Part shown: positions 1 to 5,121 of the stretch, piece by piece | How positions within the stretch are numbered: position 1 is the first letter of the stretch | Layout: each line of letters begins with the position of its first letter | Origin: an uncultured Clostridia bacterium | GTDB taxonomy: Bacteria > Bacillota > Clostridia > Christensenellales > Borkfalkiaceae | Assembly (NCBI GenBank): GCA_945835865.1 | Contig: CAMAJQ010000088.1 | Coordinates: 1-5,121 of the forward strand | Length of the DNA: 5,121 nucleotides | Reading direction: 5' to 3' | Notes under the pieces: generated by a model | The model's database searches: none | Told to the model about the DNA's origin: nothing | Seen by the model: only the letters and a program-made list of their open reading frames with translations | Made by a program: the position numbers and the translations under genes

Positions 1-1
1 A

Positions 2-36
2 GGGGCTTTCGCTTAACGCGACAGCCCCATCTTTTT
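2..36 (+). terminator. Intrinsic terminator of the upstream transcription unit
   Basis: GGGGCT (2-7) pairs with AGCCCC (23-28). After one mismatch (8/22), an inner stem of TCGC (9-12) pairs with GCGA (18-21) around the 5-base loop TTAAC. The stem is followed by ATCTTTTTATTT, a U-rich tail. This is the classic form of a rho-independent terminator for a plus-strand transcript arriving from the left. The gene it serves lies outside the window. It separates the operon below from its upstream neighbour. Confidence 0.8.
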
Positions 37-85
37 ATTTCAAGCGAACGATTCCAATGGAAACTGCGCTTCCGCGTCGGCAGTA

Positions 86-114
86 TTCCGTTATCCGGAC
101 GGAAAAAATTTTTT
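86..114 (+). terminator. Weak hairpin with A/T tract, possible second terminator
   Basis: TTCCGT (86-91) pairs with ACGGAA (99-104) around a 7-base loop. An A run and then a T run follow. The T run does not directly follow the stem unless the A and T runs pair with each other, so this is a poor terminator by itself. It could be a backup to the one at 2-36, or the A/T tract may matter only for the promoter. The stretch 37-135 holds no convincing gene on either strand. Confidence 0.3.
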
Positions 115-131
115 AATCTTTTTTCGAAAAA
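103..131 (+). promoter_or_regulatory. A/T-tract region upstream of -35 (UP-element-like)
   Basis: Runs of A and T occupy the stretch just upstream of the -35 box, about 40-65 bases before the inferred transcription start. That is where UP elements contact the alpha-subunit C-terminal domain of RNA polymerase. The right end is the palindrome TTTTTCGAAAAA (120-131). The sequence composition and position are seen directly; a stimulating role is inferred. Confidence 0.4.
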
Positions 132-135
132 GCTA

Positions 136-164
136 TTGACAAACGGAGGAAGATGCGATATAAT
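136..164 (+). promoter_or_regulatory. Consensus sigma-A promoter of the transporter operon
   Basis: The -35 box TTGACA (136-141) and the -10 box TATAAT (159-164) both match consensus exactly, and the spacer is the optimal 17 bases. Transcription should start near 170-172, giving a leader of about 63 bases before the first gene. It is the only promoter I can see for the five genes. A promoter this strong in a sugar-uptake operon usually needs repression to be regulated, which fits the palindrome over its -10 box. Confidence 0.88.
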
Positions 165-171
165 TATATCG
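156..171. promoter_or_regulatory. Perfect 16-bp palindrome over the -10 box, candidate operator
   Basis: CGATATAATTATATCG reads the same on both strands and contains the whole -10 box and the probable start of transcription. A dimeric repressor bound here would block RNA polymerase. Part of the symmetry follows from the A/T-rich -10 box, but the outer CGAT/ATCG arms do not. It does not have the central CG typical of LacI-family operators, so the regulator family is unknown, and no regulator gene is in the window. Confidence 0.45.
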
Positions 172-221
172 ACTTTTAAAACAAAGTTTCATAAGTCGGT
201 TTTACGTCCGCGGTTCGGCGG

Positions 222-228
222 AAGGAGG
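222..228 (+). promoter_or_regulatory. Ribosome binding site of the solute-binding protein gene
   Basis: AAGGAGG is a full anti-16S match. Two ATG codons follow in frame, at 232 (3-base spacing) and 235 (6-base spacing). The spacing favours 235. The protein begins M-K-R from 235, normal for a signal peptide; from 232 it would be M-M-K-R. Confidence 0.85.
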
Positions 229-234
229 ATAATG

Positions 235-1689
235 ATGAAAAGGGCGATTGCTTTTATCGTTTCCGTGATTTCGGTTTTTTCGTGTTTCGGGTGGGTTGCT
301 TCCTGCAAAAAAAGCGGAGGGAAGATCACGCTTTACTTTGACGGCGGAGGGGGAAGCGGAAACTATAACAGCACGCTGAGCATGAAGCCCAGCGCCGCAA
401 ACCCGTATCCGTATAATACGCTTGAACAACTCGCCAAAGAATGGAGCGATAACAATCCGGACTTTGAAGTCGTGATCAACAGAAATTCGTTGAACGGCAT
501 GCGCTCTGCGATCACGGGGCTTCTCGACGCGGGAACCGCGCCCGATATGCTTTATCAGGCAGGAGGCGTTATCAACGACGATCTCGGTAAGGGGTGGTAC
601 GTCGATCTGACACCCTATTTCGATACTCCGAATCCTTACGCCGAGGGGGTGCGGAAGTGGAGCGATCTGTATAACGCACAGGAACTCGAAGGCACGCGCG
701 CTTCGGACGGAAAAATTTATTACGCCTGTCTCGATAAAGTGACGGTAGGGCTGATGTATAACACCGAAATTCTCGCCAAAGCGGGCGTCGATGAAATACC
801 GACTACGTATACGCAGTTTATCGGGTGTCTCGAAAAACTGAAAGAGGCAAAAGAGAACGGCGTCATTTCGGCGGAAGTCTACCTTCACCAGGGATTCTGG
901 CAGGAAATCTATCTGAACACTTCCGTCTATGCGGGGAAGGTAAAAGATTTCGATCTCGACGGAAACGGTATGGTTTCCGGCTACGAATTAGCGAAGGCGT
1001 ACAGGGAAGACGGGTGGAGTTTTAACGATCGGGCATTCGACGATTATCTCGGGCTCTGTTATCGGAAGGCGTCCTATTATCCCGATAACTACCTGGCGTA
1101 CGACGCTGCGTCGAAATTTTCCAAAGGACAGCTTGCGATAACGGACGGGCTCGGAAATCATATGAGAATTGCCTATCGCGGACTGAAGGACAAATTGAAG
1201 ATCAGTGGTTATCCGATGCTGGACGAACAGGCGTCCGATTACGGAGGTACGACTTGCGTAAGAGGCAGCGCGGGACTTTCCACTGCTTACTGGGTGACGA
1301 ATACCGCCGTAAACAAAGGGCAAAAAGCCGTTGAGGCGTGCGTGGATTTTCTGAAATTTCTCACGGCGCCGCAGAACAATGCGAGGATGGTAAACGATCT
1401 CGGCTTTGCGCTTCCCCTCCGGGTTTCGGATAACACGACGGAAATATTCAACGATCTTTCCCTTCAATACGAGGAAGATCTCGCCTCGGGAGACTCGGTG
1501 ATGTGGAGCGCCGTCAACCTGTTCAATTCGTTCGGTCAGGAATTTTACGATACGTACGAAAAAGGCATGGGGGAATTTTACGGCGACAATCACAGAGGGG
1601 ATCGGTCGTATATCGTCGGTCTGCTGAATTCGAAAATCGAAAAAACGATCGACGACGCAACGAAAAAATACGGTTGGAGTTTTGATTGA
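235..1689 (+). CDS. CUT1-type extracellular solute-binding lipoprotein (sugar ABC importer)
   Basis: This is the substrate-capturing subunit of a carbohydrate ABC importer, about 484 residues, normal to slightly long for solute-binding protein family 1. Residues 1-24 are a lipoprotein signal peptide: K-R, a hydrophobic core, then the lipobox V-A-S-C with lipidated Cys24, so the protein is anchored on the outer membrane face. Family features include the PDMLYQAGG segment, a GLMYNTEIL segment (binding-protein 'YN.ei...aG' motif), and a C-terminal 'fLkFLtaPqnnarm' region before LGFALP. Residues 240-251 form a canonical EF-hand loop (D-x-D-x-N-G-x-V-S-x-x-E), so it may bind calcium; EF-hand-like sites are known in some sugar-binding proteins. 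The start was chosen from the AAGGAGG spacing and the signal peptide; a longer reading frame back to 136 would begin inside the -35 box. It ends directly against the first permease. The substrate cannot be told from sequence. Confidence 0.93.
   Translation: MKRAIAFIVSVISVFSCFGWVASCKKSGGKITLYFDGGGGSGNYNSTLSMKPSAANPYPYNTLEQLAKEWSDNNPDFEVVINRNSLNGMRSAITGLLDAGTAPDMLYQAGGVINDDLGKGWYVDLTPYFDTPNPYAEGVRKWSDLYNAQELEGTRASDGKIYYACLDKVTVGLMYNTEILAKAGVDEIPTTYTQFIGCLEKLKEAKENGVISAEVYLHQGFWQEIYLNTSVYAGKVKDFDLDGNGMVSGYELAKAYREDGWSFNDRAFDDYLGLCYRKASYYPDNYLAYDAASKFSKGQLAITDGLGNHMRIAYRGLKDKLKISGYPMLDEQASDYGGTTCVRGSAGLSTAYWVTNTAVNKGQKAVEACVDFLKFLTAPQNNARMVNDLGFALPLRVSDNTTEIFNDLSLQYEEDLASGDSVMWSAVNLFNSFGQEFYDTYEKGMGEFYGDNHRGDRSYIVGLLNSKIEKTIDDATKKYGWSFD
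952..987 (+). other. EF-hand calcium-binding loop inside the solute-binding protein
   Basis: The codons encode DLDGNGMVSGYE. All EF-hand loop positions are filled as in the consensus: Asp at 1, Asp at 3, Asn at 5, Gly at 6, Val at 8, Ser at 9 and Glu at 12. The following residues, LAKAYRED, look helical as the exiting helix should. Only one loop is seen, as in dockerin-like or EF-hand-like sites of some periplasmic binding proteins. Confidence 0.75.
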
Positions 1690-2586
1690 ATGGCTGCGCT
1701 CGGGAAGAAAAATCAGTGGCTGAAGAGTTTCGTTTGGCTTTTCGTTCCGTTAGGCTTTCTTTGCGTTTTCTGCGTTTATCCCGCCGTTTCGGCGGTCTGC
1801 ACGTCTTTTACGGAATGGTCGCCGCGGGGGAAGACCTCCTTCGTTCTGTTCGACAATTACAAGGCGGTTTTTTCCGATCCCGTTTTCGGGAAGGCGTGCG
1901 GGAATATGGGGATCCTGGTGTTTTTCGGAATGATCACGGGAAACGCGGCGACGATCCTTCTCGCGGAATTGCTCTTCAACATGAAAGAAAAGAGAGCGGC
2001 GAAAGCATATCGGTATCTCTTTCTGATCCCGACTCTCGTACCGGGCATGGTGAGCGTGCTCCTGTGGAAAAACGTCATTTTTGCCGGGACCGAGGAAGGG
2101 TTGGTCAATATCCTGCTTTCGGTGTTCGGAGTCAAGCCGAACGCGTGGTATTTTTCTGAAAGATGGTCGAAATTCGCAATCGTGATGACGAATTTCCCGT
2201 GGGTGGGCGGCATCGGATTTCTCATCTATCTTTCAGGGCTTCAGGCAATTCCCGAATCATGTATCGAGGCGGCTCAGTTAGACGGCGTGACGACGTGGAA
2301 AAGGGTGTTTTATATCGATCTTCCCTTTCTTCTCGGGCAGATCAAATATTTCTTCGTGATCGGGCTGGTCAACGGGGTGCAGAATTTCGATTTCCAACTT
2401 ATCGTGACGGACGGAGGCCCGAACAATTCCACGATCGTTCCAGGATATATGCTCTATATGAAGACTTACGGGTATTCCAAACTCGGAGAGGCTTCCGCCA
2501 TCGGCGTCACGCTGTTCGTTCTGACTTTTGCTCTGACCCTGCTTGCGAACGGGATCGCGAAAAGGTCGAAGGAGGAGATCGCGTGA
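1690..2586 (+). CDS. Sugar ABC transporter permease, MalF/UgpA type
   Basis: This is one of two membrane subunits of the importer, 298 residues, usual for this subfamily outside proteobacteria. About six membrane helices are visible (roughly residues 14-36, 73-97, 107-130, 162-184, 214-235 and 264-288). The cytoplasmic EAA loop, which docks the ATPase, lies at residues 193-213 with the pattern EAAQLDG, then F-x-x-I-D-LP. The 'TDGGPNNST' segment (residues 240-248) is typical of the MalF/UgpA partner and identifies this as the first permease of the pair. The ATG directly follows the TGA of the preceding gene and is in the same reading frame. The only ribosome site is a GGAG at 1676-1679, 10 bases upstream inside the previous gene, so translation is probably coupled. 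The reading frame is intact and no truncation is seen. Confidence 0.95.
   Translation: MAALGKKNQWLKSFVWLFVPLGFLCVFCVYPAVSAVCTSFTEWSPRGKTSFVLFDNYKAVFSDPVFGKACGNMGILVFFGMITGNAATILLAELLFNMKEKRAAKAYRYLFLIPTLVPGMVSVLLWKNVIFAGTEEGLVNILLSVFGVKPNAWYFSERWSKFAIVMTNFPWVGGIGFLIYLSGLQAIPESCIEAAQLDGVTTWKRVFYIDLPFLLGQIKYFFVIGLVNGVQNFDFQLIVTDGGPNNSTIVPGYMLYMKTYGYSKLGEASAIGVTLFVLTFALTLLANGIAKRSKEEIA
2569..2575 (+). promoter_or_regulatory. Ribosome binding site deciding the GTG start of the second permease
   Basis: AAGGAGG sits 7 bases before GTG at 2583, inside the end of the first permease gene. It settles the start of the second permease: the frame is open much further left (to about 2163), but that part overlaps the first permease and encodes nothing membrane-like. 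Confidence 0.85.
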
Positions 2587-3425
2587 AAAAAAGACTTCGC
2601 CTGACGGCGGGATGCGTCGCAATGCATCTCACGGTATTTACGCTCTGCTTGCTGGTGCTTTTGCCCTTTGCCGTACTGATCGTGAAAAGTTTCAAAGACT
2701 ACGACCAGGAGATTTTCCATCCCGTATCGCCGACGTTTCCTCTGCATACGGAAAATTACGAAATTGCCTGGCTTTACGTCAAGAACAGCATATTCAATTC
2801 TTTTTTTGTCAGCGGATCCATTGCTTTCCTTTCCGTCCTGATATCTTCTGTGGGAGGATACGCTTTTTCCGTTTTTTCTTTCCGCGGAAAAGAACTCGTC
2901 TATTCGCTTGCGGTTTCCCTCATGATGATGCCGAGCATCCTGATTCTCACGTCGAAATACGTTCTGGTCTCCGTTTCGCTCGGTCTGCAGGACAGTTTTG
3001 CGGGAGTGATCCTTCCGCAGACGGCGGGGCTGATTCCTTTCGGCTTGCTTCTGTTAAGGGGGTATTTCGACGCCCTGCCCAAGGGGCTTTCCGAAGCGGC
3101 GGAAATCGACGGCGCAGGTACGCTGACGCAGTTTATCCGGATTGCGCTCCCGCTTTCCGTTCCGATGGTAACGACTCTCTTTCTGATGAATTTCATGACG
3201 ACCTGGAACGATTATCTCTGGCCGCTGATGATTCTCCGGAACGAGGAAAAATTCACCATACCGATCAATCTTCAGTCGTTTACCGATGCGTTTTATAAAA
3301 CCAATCAGTATTATGCTCCCGCTCTGGCGGGTTACGTGATCGTTTCCGTTCCGATGCTCGTACTGTTCGGTTTTACCTCCAGACAATTTATTCAAGGAAT
3401 GACGGCGGGAGCCTTCAAAATGTGA
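2583..3425 (+). CDS. Sugar ABC transporter permease, MalG/UgpE type
   Basis: This is the second membrane subunit, 280 residues, normal for MalG-like permeases. It begins with K-K-R and a hydrophobic helix, with about six helices in all (near residues 13-36, 72-95, 107-128, 139-160, 191-208 and 249-268). The EAA loop at residues 171-191 reads EAAEIDGAG, then F-x-x-I-x-LPL. Further family marks are MMMPSIL after helix 3, 'MTTWNDYLWPL' at 205-215 and the C-terminal 'RQFIQGMTAGAFKM', the usual MalG-like ending. GTG was chosen as start because of the AAGGAGG 7 bases upstream. It overlaps the previous stop as GTGA. With the MalF-like partner it should form the channel. No ATPase gene accompanies the pair, so a shared MsmX/MsmK-type ATPase is inferred. 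Confidence 0.95.
   Translation: MKKRLRLTAGCVAMHLTVFTLCLLVLLPFAVLIVKSFKDYDQEIFHPVSPTFPLHTENYEIAWLYVKNSIFNSFFVSGSIAFLSVLISSVGGYAFSVFSFRGKELVYSLAVSLMMMPSILILTSKYVLVSVSLGLQDSFAGVILPQTAGLIPFGLLLLRGYFDALPKGLSEAAEIDGAGTLTQFIRIALPLSVPMVTTLFLMNFMTTWNDYLWPLMILRNEEKFTIPINLQSFTDAFYKTNQYYAPALAGYVIVSVPMLVLFGFTSRQFIQGMTAGAFKM
3407..3411 (+). promoter_or_regulatory. Ribosome binding site favouring GTG 3422
   Basis: GGGAG lies 10 bases before GTG at 3422 and 19 bases before the alternative ATG at 3431. Its spacing and the repeated GTGA overlap pattern favour GTG 3422. The two choices differ by only three residues. Confidence 0.55.
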
Positions 3426-4327
3426 CGATTATGACTTACAATATTTTACGAGACGCGGATTTTAAAAACGGTTTCAGGCTCAAAGGTCTCAACAGTCTGA
3501 AAGACGGACATTCGGCAAAAAAGACGGTATGCGGAAAGGGAGAGATTCCCGATTGGTTTCTATGTCAATGGAATTCCCGTTACGATATGGCGACGGACGG
3601 CGTGCTGGAAAAAACGGCGGAAGGTTATCGCTTTTACGACGCGAGTAAATCGCTGGAGACGGATGAAAAGGGCGGGGTGATTCTCTCGCTCGGCGCGGAA
3701 AAGGAATACGATCGGCCGAGAGCGGTTGACGAGCCGTGGCCGCATCTTTTGCTCGAACAAAACGTCGAGCCCTACGTCCGCATCCTCGACCTTTCGGAGC
3801 TTCGCGTGAAGGGAACGTTCGAGTTGAAAGAATTCCGGGATTATATGGCGGGAAAAGGGGAAGAGCATCACACCGCGCAGTTCGTCTGGGTAATGGTGGT
3901 AAAAAACGTCAACGAACGCTCTCCCGATTTCGGTCATTTTCTCTGGATCGTGATGAGCCTTTTCGACAGTCGCTACGAATTCAGTCCTCTGTACTGTGCC
4001 CAGGACAAAGCGTTGCCCGACGGCGAATTCATATATAGTTTCTGTTCTGCCGACTACATGAAGGGAAAACTTCTCGCCGGCGAACCGCAGACCGTGGATT
4101 TCGACGTCTATCCGAGACTCGGAGAAATGCTGAAAAGGGCGCAGGCCGCCCGCTATCTTACGAAGACGGAAATGGGCGATCTTGCTTTAACGGGAATGAA
4201 CTTCGGTTTCGAGATCACGGGAACGTACCGTGCGTCCGTCCTTGCGGAAGAGGTCGGGATATGGGTAACTCTCCGGACGGAGAAAGATGGGATAAACGAA
4301 AAAGAAAGGAAGGGAGAAAAAATATGA
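3422..4327 (+). CDS. Unnamed family protein without signal peptide, paralogue of the next gene
   Basis: I do not recognise this 301-residue protein. It has no signal peptide, lipobox or membrane helix, so it is probably cytoplasmic. Alternating hydrophobic stretches with many aromatic residues suggest a mainly beta fold, possibly a carbohydrate-binding sandwich; this is inference. It is homologous to the following lipoprotein gene over most of its length. Shared landmarks are GF-L-(K/R)-GLNS (residues 17-25), W-x-L-x-QW-x-S-x-Y (45-54), D-x-SKS (73-77), PWPHLL-x-EQ-x-VE (105-116), H-x-AQF-x-W (150-156), G-x-FLW (171-175), LFDS (180-183) and FIYS (203-206). About 95 further residues follow FIYS, including the strand-like MNFGFEITGTYRASV. 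The C-terminal tail is Lys/Glu rich, partly because it contains the ribosome site of the next gene. It overlaps both neighbours by 4 bases. A role in handling the imported glycan is inferred from context only. Confidence 0.8.
   Translation: MTIMTYNILRDADFKNGFRLKGLNSLKDGHSAKKTVCGKGEIPDWFLCQWNSRYDMATDGVLEKTAEGYRFYDASKSLETDEKGGVILSLGAEKEYDRPRAVDEPWPHLLLEQNVEPYVRILDLSELRVKGTFELKEFRDYMAGKGEEHHTAQFVWVMVVKNVNERSPDFGHFLWIVMSLFDSRYEFSPLYCAQDKALPDGEFIYSFCSADYMKGKLLAGEPQTVDFDVYPRLGEMLKRAQAARYLTKTEMGDLALTGMNFGFEITGTYRASVLAEEVGIWVTLRTEKDGINEKERKGEKI
4312..4316 (+). promoter_or_regulatory. Ribosome binding site of the last lipoprotein gene
   Basis: GGGAG lies 7 bases before ATG at 4324 in a purine-rich run (4303-4322). 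It fixes the start at 4324, which gives a textbook lipoprotein signal peptide. The frame is open back to 4261, but the extra 21 residues are hydrophilic and would bury the signal. Confidence 0.75.
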
Positions 4328-5070
4328 AAATAAAAACGTTTGCGGCGGCATGTCTTGCGGTCGTTCTGCCGTTGTCTGCTTGCGGGAGAAACGCGACGGA
4401 AAGCGTTTCTTCGGGAGGGAGCGAAGGCGGATCACATGAGGAGCCGAAATACAGATCGGTGCAGCTTTTACAGGATCAGGGGTTCCGGAAGGGATTTTCC
4501 CTGCGTGGACTGAACAGCGCGACGGATAACGGAGTATGCAAAACGATCGACTACGGAAACGGGGCTAACCGACCGGTCTGGACGTTGGCGCAATGGTGGT
4601 CGAAGTACAATCTGAAGGACGGAGAGGAAACCAACGAGAACGGGGTGTATTCCCTTCGGGACGAATCCAAAAGTTTCGTATACGACAGCGTCGGGCAAAC
4701 CGTAACGCTTGAACTTGACGGAAGCAAAGAATTCGATTCCGTCAACCTCGTTCCTCCCACGATGTGGCCTCACCTTCTGATCGAGCAGTCGGTCGAGGGG
4801 CTGTATTGGCTGAAAGATGCGGACGAAGTCCGCGCTTCTCTGAAATTTACGATTAACCGCAGCGAAAACCTACGCGGGGGCAATCAGGGGTGTCACGCGC
4901 AGTTCGCCTGGTTTATCTACGTTGTGGATAAGAATCCGGACAGCGACGGCTACGGAAATTTCCTGTGGTTCGGGCTCAATCTGTTTGACAGTACGAAGAT
5001 TTACACGCAGGGCACCGCGCAGCAGGATACGGCAGGCGGTCCCGGTAATTTTATCTACTCGCTCGGATGA
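4324..5070 (+). CDS. Lipoprotein of the same unnamed family, apparently cut short by in-frame TGA
   Basis: This encodes 248 residues up to the TGA. Residues 1-20 are a clear lipoprotein signal (M-K-I-K, hydrophobic core, lipobox L-S-A-C, lipidated Cys20). A flexible Ser/Gly/Glu linker covers about 21-44. From about residue 53 it matches the preceding gene: GF-L-RGLNS (58-65), W-T-L-A-QWWSKY (86-95), D-ESKS (113-117), WPHLLIEQSVE (148-158), CHAQFAW (190-196), GNFLW (211-215), LFDS (219-222) and FIYS (243-246). The mature protein would sit on the outer membrane face beside the solute-binding lipoprotein. The paralogue continues about 95 residues past FIYS, but here a TGA follows two codons later. 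The frame after the TGA stays open to the window end and still matches, so the gene is probably interrupted by a nonsense change or sequence error and really extends beyond 5121. The start overlaps the previous stop as ATGA. Function is unknown. Confidence 0.8.
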   Translation: MKIKTFAAACLAVVLPLSACGRNATESVSSGGSEGGSHEEPKYRSVQLLQDQGFRKGFSLRGLNSATDNGVCKTIDYGNGANRPVWTLAQWWSKYNLKDGEETNENGVYSLRDESKSFVYDSVGQTVTLELDGSKEFDSVNLVPPTMWPHLLIEQSVEGLYWLKDADEVRASLKFTINRSENLRGGNQGCHAQFAWFIYVVDKNPDSDGYGNFLWFGLNLFDSTKIYTQGTAQQDTAGGPGNFIYSLG

Positions 5071-5121
5071 CAGGAACTCTTTACGCCAAGGGTCCGCGTA
5101 GGCGAAAGCGCGGAGATGGAT
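5068..5121 (+). pseudogene. In-frame TGA and open continuation of the lipoprotein gene, partial at window edge
   Basis: After the TGA the same frame reads QELFTPRVRVGESAEMD to the last base of the window. Placed without gaps against the preceding paralogue (ADYMKGKLLAGEPQTVD, residues 210-226), it shares the G-E and final D and several similar residues (D/E, M/F, K/R, L/V, A/V, V/M). The TGA falls opposite Ser209. The two other forward frames give no comparable match, and one of them stops at 5100. This looks like the remainder of the same gene rather than a new one. I saw no ribosome site or start here. Confidence 0.5.

Noticed and set aside
207..222. Hairpin TCCG/CGGA just before the first ribosome binding site, as a possible riboswitch or translational switch.
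   Set aside because: It is only 4 base pairs with an 8-base loop, and a leader of about 63 bases has no room for a known riboswitch aptamer plus expression platform.
136..234. A longer start (TTG at 136) for the solute-binding protein.
   Set aside because: That TTG is the start of the -35 box and lies upstream of the transcription start. The strong AAGGAGG and the lipoprotein signal peptide both place the start at 235.
202..888. Minus-strand open frames of up to 228 codons opposite the solute-binding gene, and similar ones opposite the other genes.
   Set aside because: They are antisense to well-supported genes, have Arg/His-rich compositions typical of shadow frames, and show no recognisable motif or ribosome site.
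1687..1692. Fusion of the binding protein and first permease by readthrough, since both are in one frame with only TGA between.
   Set aside because: Both proteins have complete family-typical ends, and TGA is the stop of every gene here. No evidence of recoding was seen at this site.
2163..2582. A 420-residue version of the second permease starting at 2163.
   Set aside because: The added part overlaps the intact first permease in another frame, is Arg/Ser-rich and has no membrane character. AAGGAGG before GTG 2583 gives the real start.
2543..3298. Plus-strand 251-codon frame overlapping the second permease.
   Set aside because: It has very Arg/Ser/Phe-rich composition in the shifted frame of a gene with clear MalG-type motifs, so it is a shadow.
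1..5121. CRISPR arrays, tRNA or rRNA genes, insertion sequences, attachment sites or phage genes.
   Set aside because: No repeat-spacer pattern, cloverleaf, rRNA motif, transposase or terminal inverted repeats were seen. The sequence from 235 on is filled by the five genes.

Overview
The window carries one tightly packed, five-gene, plus-strand operon for a carbohydrate ABC importer of the CUT1 type, with its own promoter and with two extra genes for an unnamed protein family. The style points to a low- to mid-GC Gram-positive bacterium, most likely a Clostridia-like Firmicute: near-perfect AAGGAGG ribosome binding sites, a consensus sigma-A promoter, lipoprotein signal peptides on the exported proteins, and an importer with no ATPase of its own beside it. 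The exact lineage cannot be fixed from the sequence.

Layout. Positions 2-36 are a rho-independent terminator that closes whatever lies upstream. Positions 37-135 hold no gene; they contain a weak second hairpin and A/T tracts just upstream of the promoter. The promoter is TTGACA (136-141), 17 bases, TATAAT (159-164). A perfect 16-base palindrome (156-171) covers the -10 box and the probable transcription start, so it is a good candidate for a repressor site. Five genes follow: a lipoprotein solute-binding protein (235-1689), two permeases (1690-2586 and 2583-3425), a 301-residue protein without a signal peptide (3422-4327), and a lipoprotein homologous to it (4324-5070). Every junction is a direct abutment or a 4-base overlap (TGA|ATG, GTGA, GTGA, ATGA), which implies translational coupling.

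How it works together. The binding lipoprotein should capture an oligosaccharide or sugar derivative at the outer face of the membrane, and the two six-helix permeases should form the channel. The ATPase is presumably supplied in trans by a shared MsmX/MsmK-type protein. The last two genes are paralogues sharing many motifs. One looks cytoplasmic and one is membrane-anchored outside the cell. Their place in the operon suggests they handle or bind the same glycan, but I do not recognise the family.

Most notable points. (1) The fifth gene appears to be cut short by an in-frame TGA at 5068-5070: the 17 codons after it stay open and align without gaps to the matching part of gene four. (2) The two-compartment paralogue pair is attached to the importer. 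(3) The solute-binding protein contains a textbook 12-residue EF-hand calcium loop.
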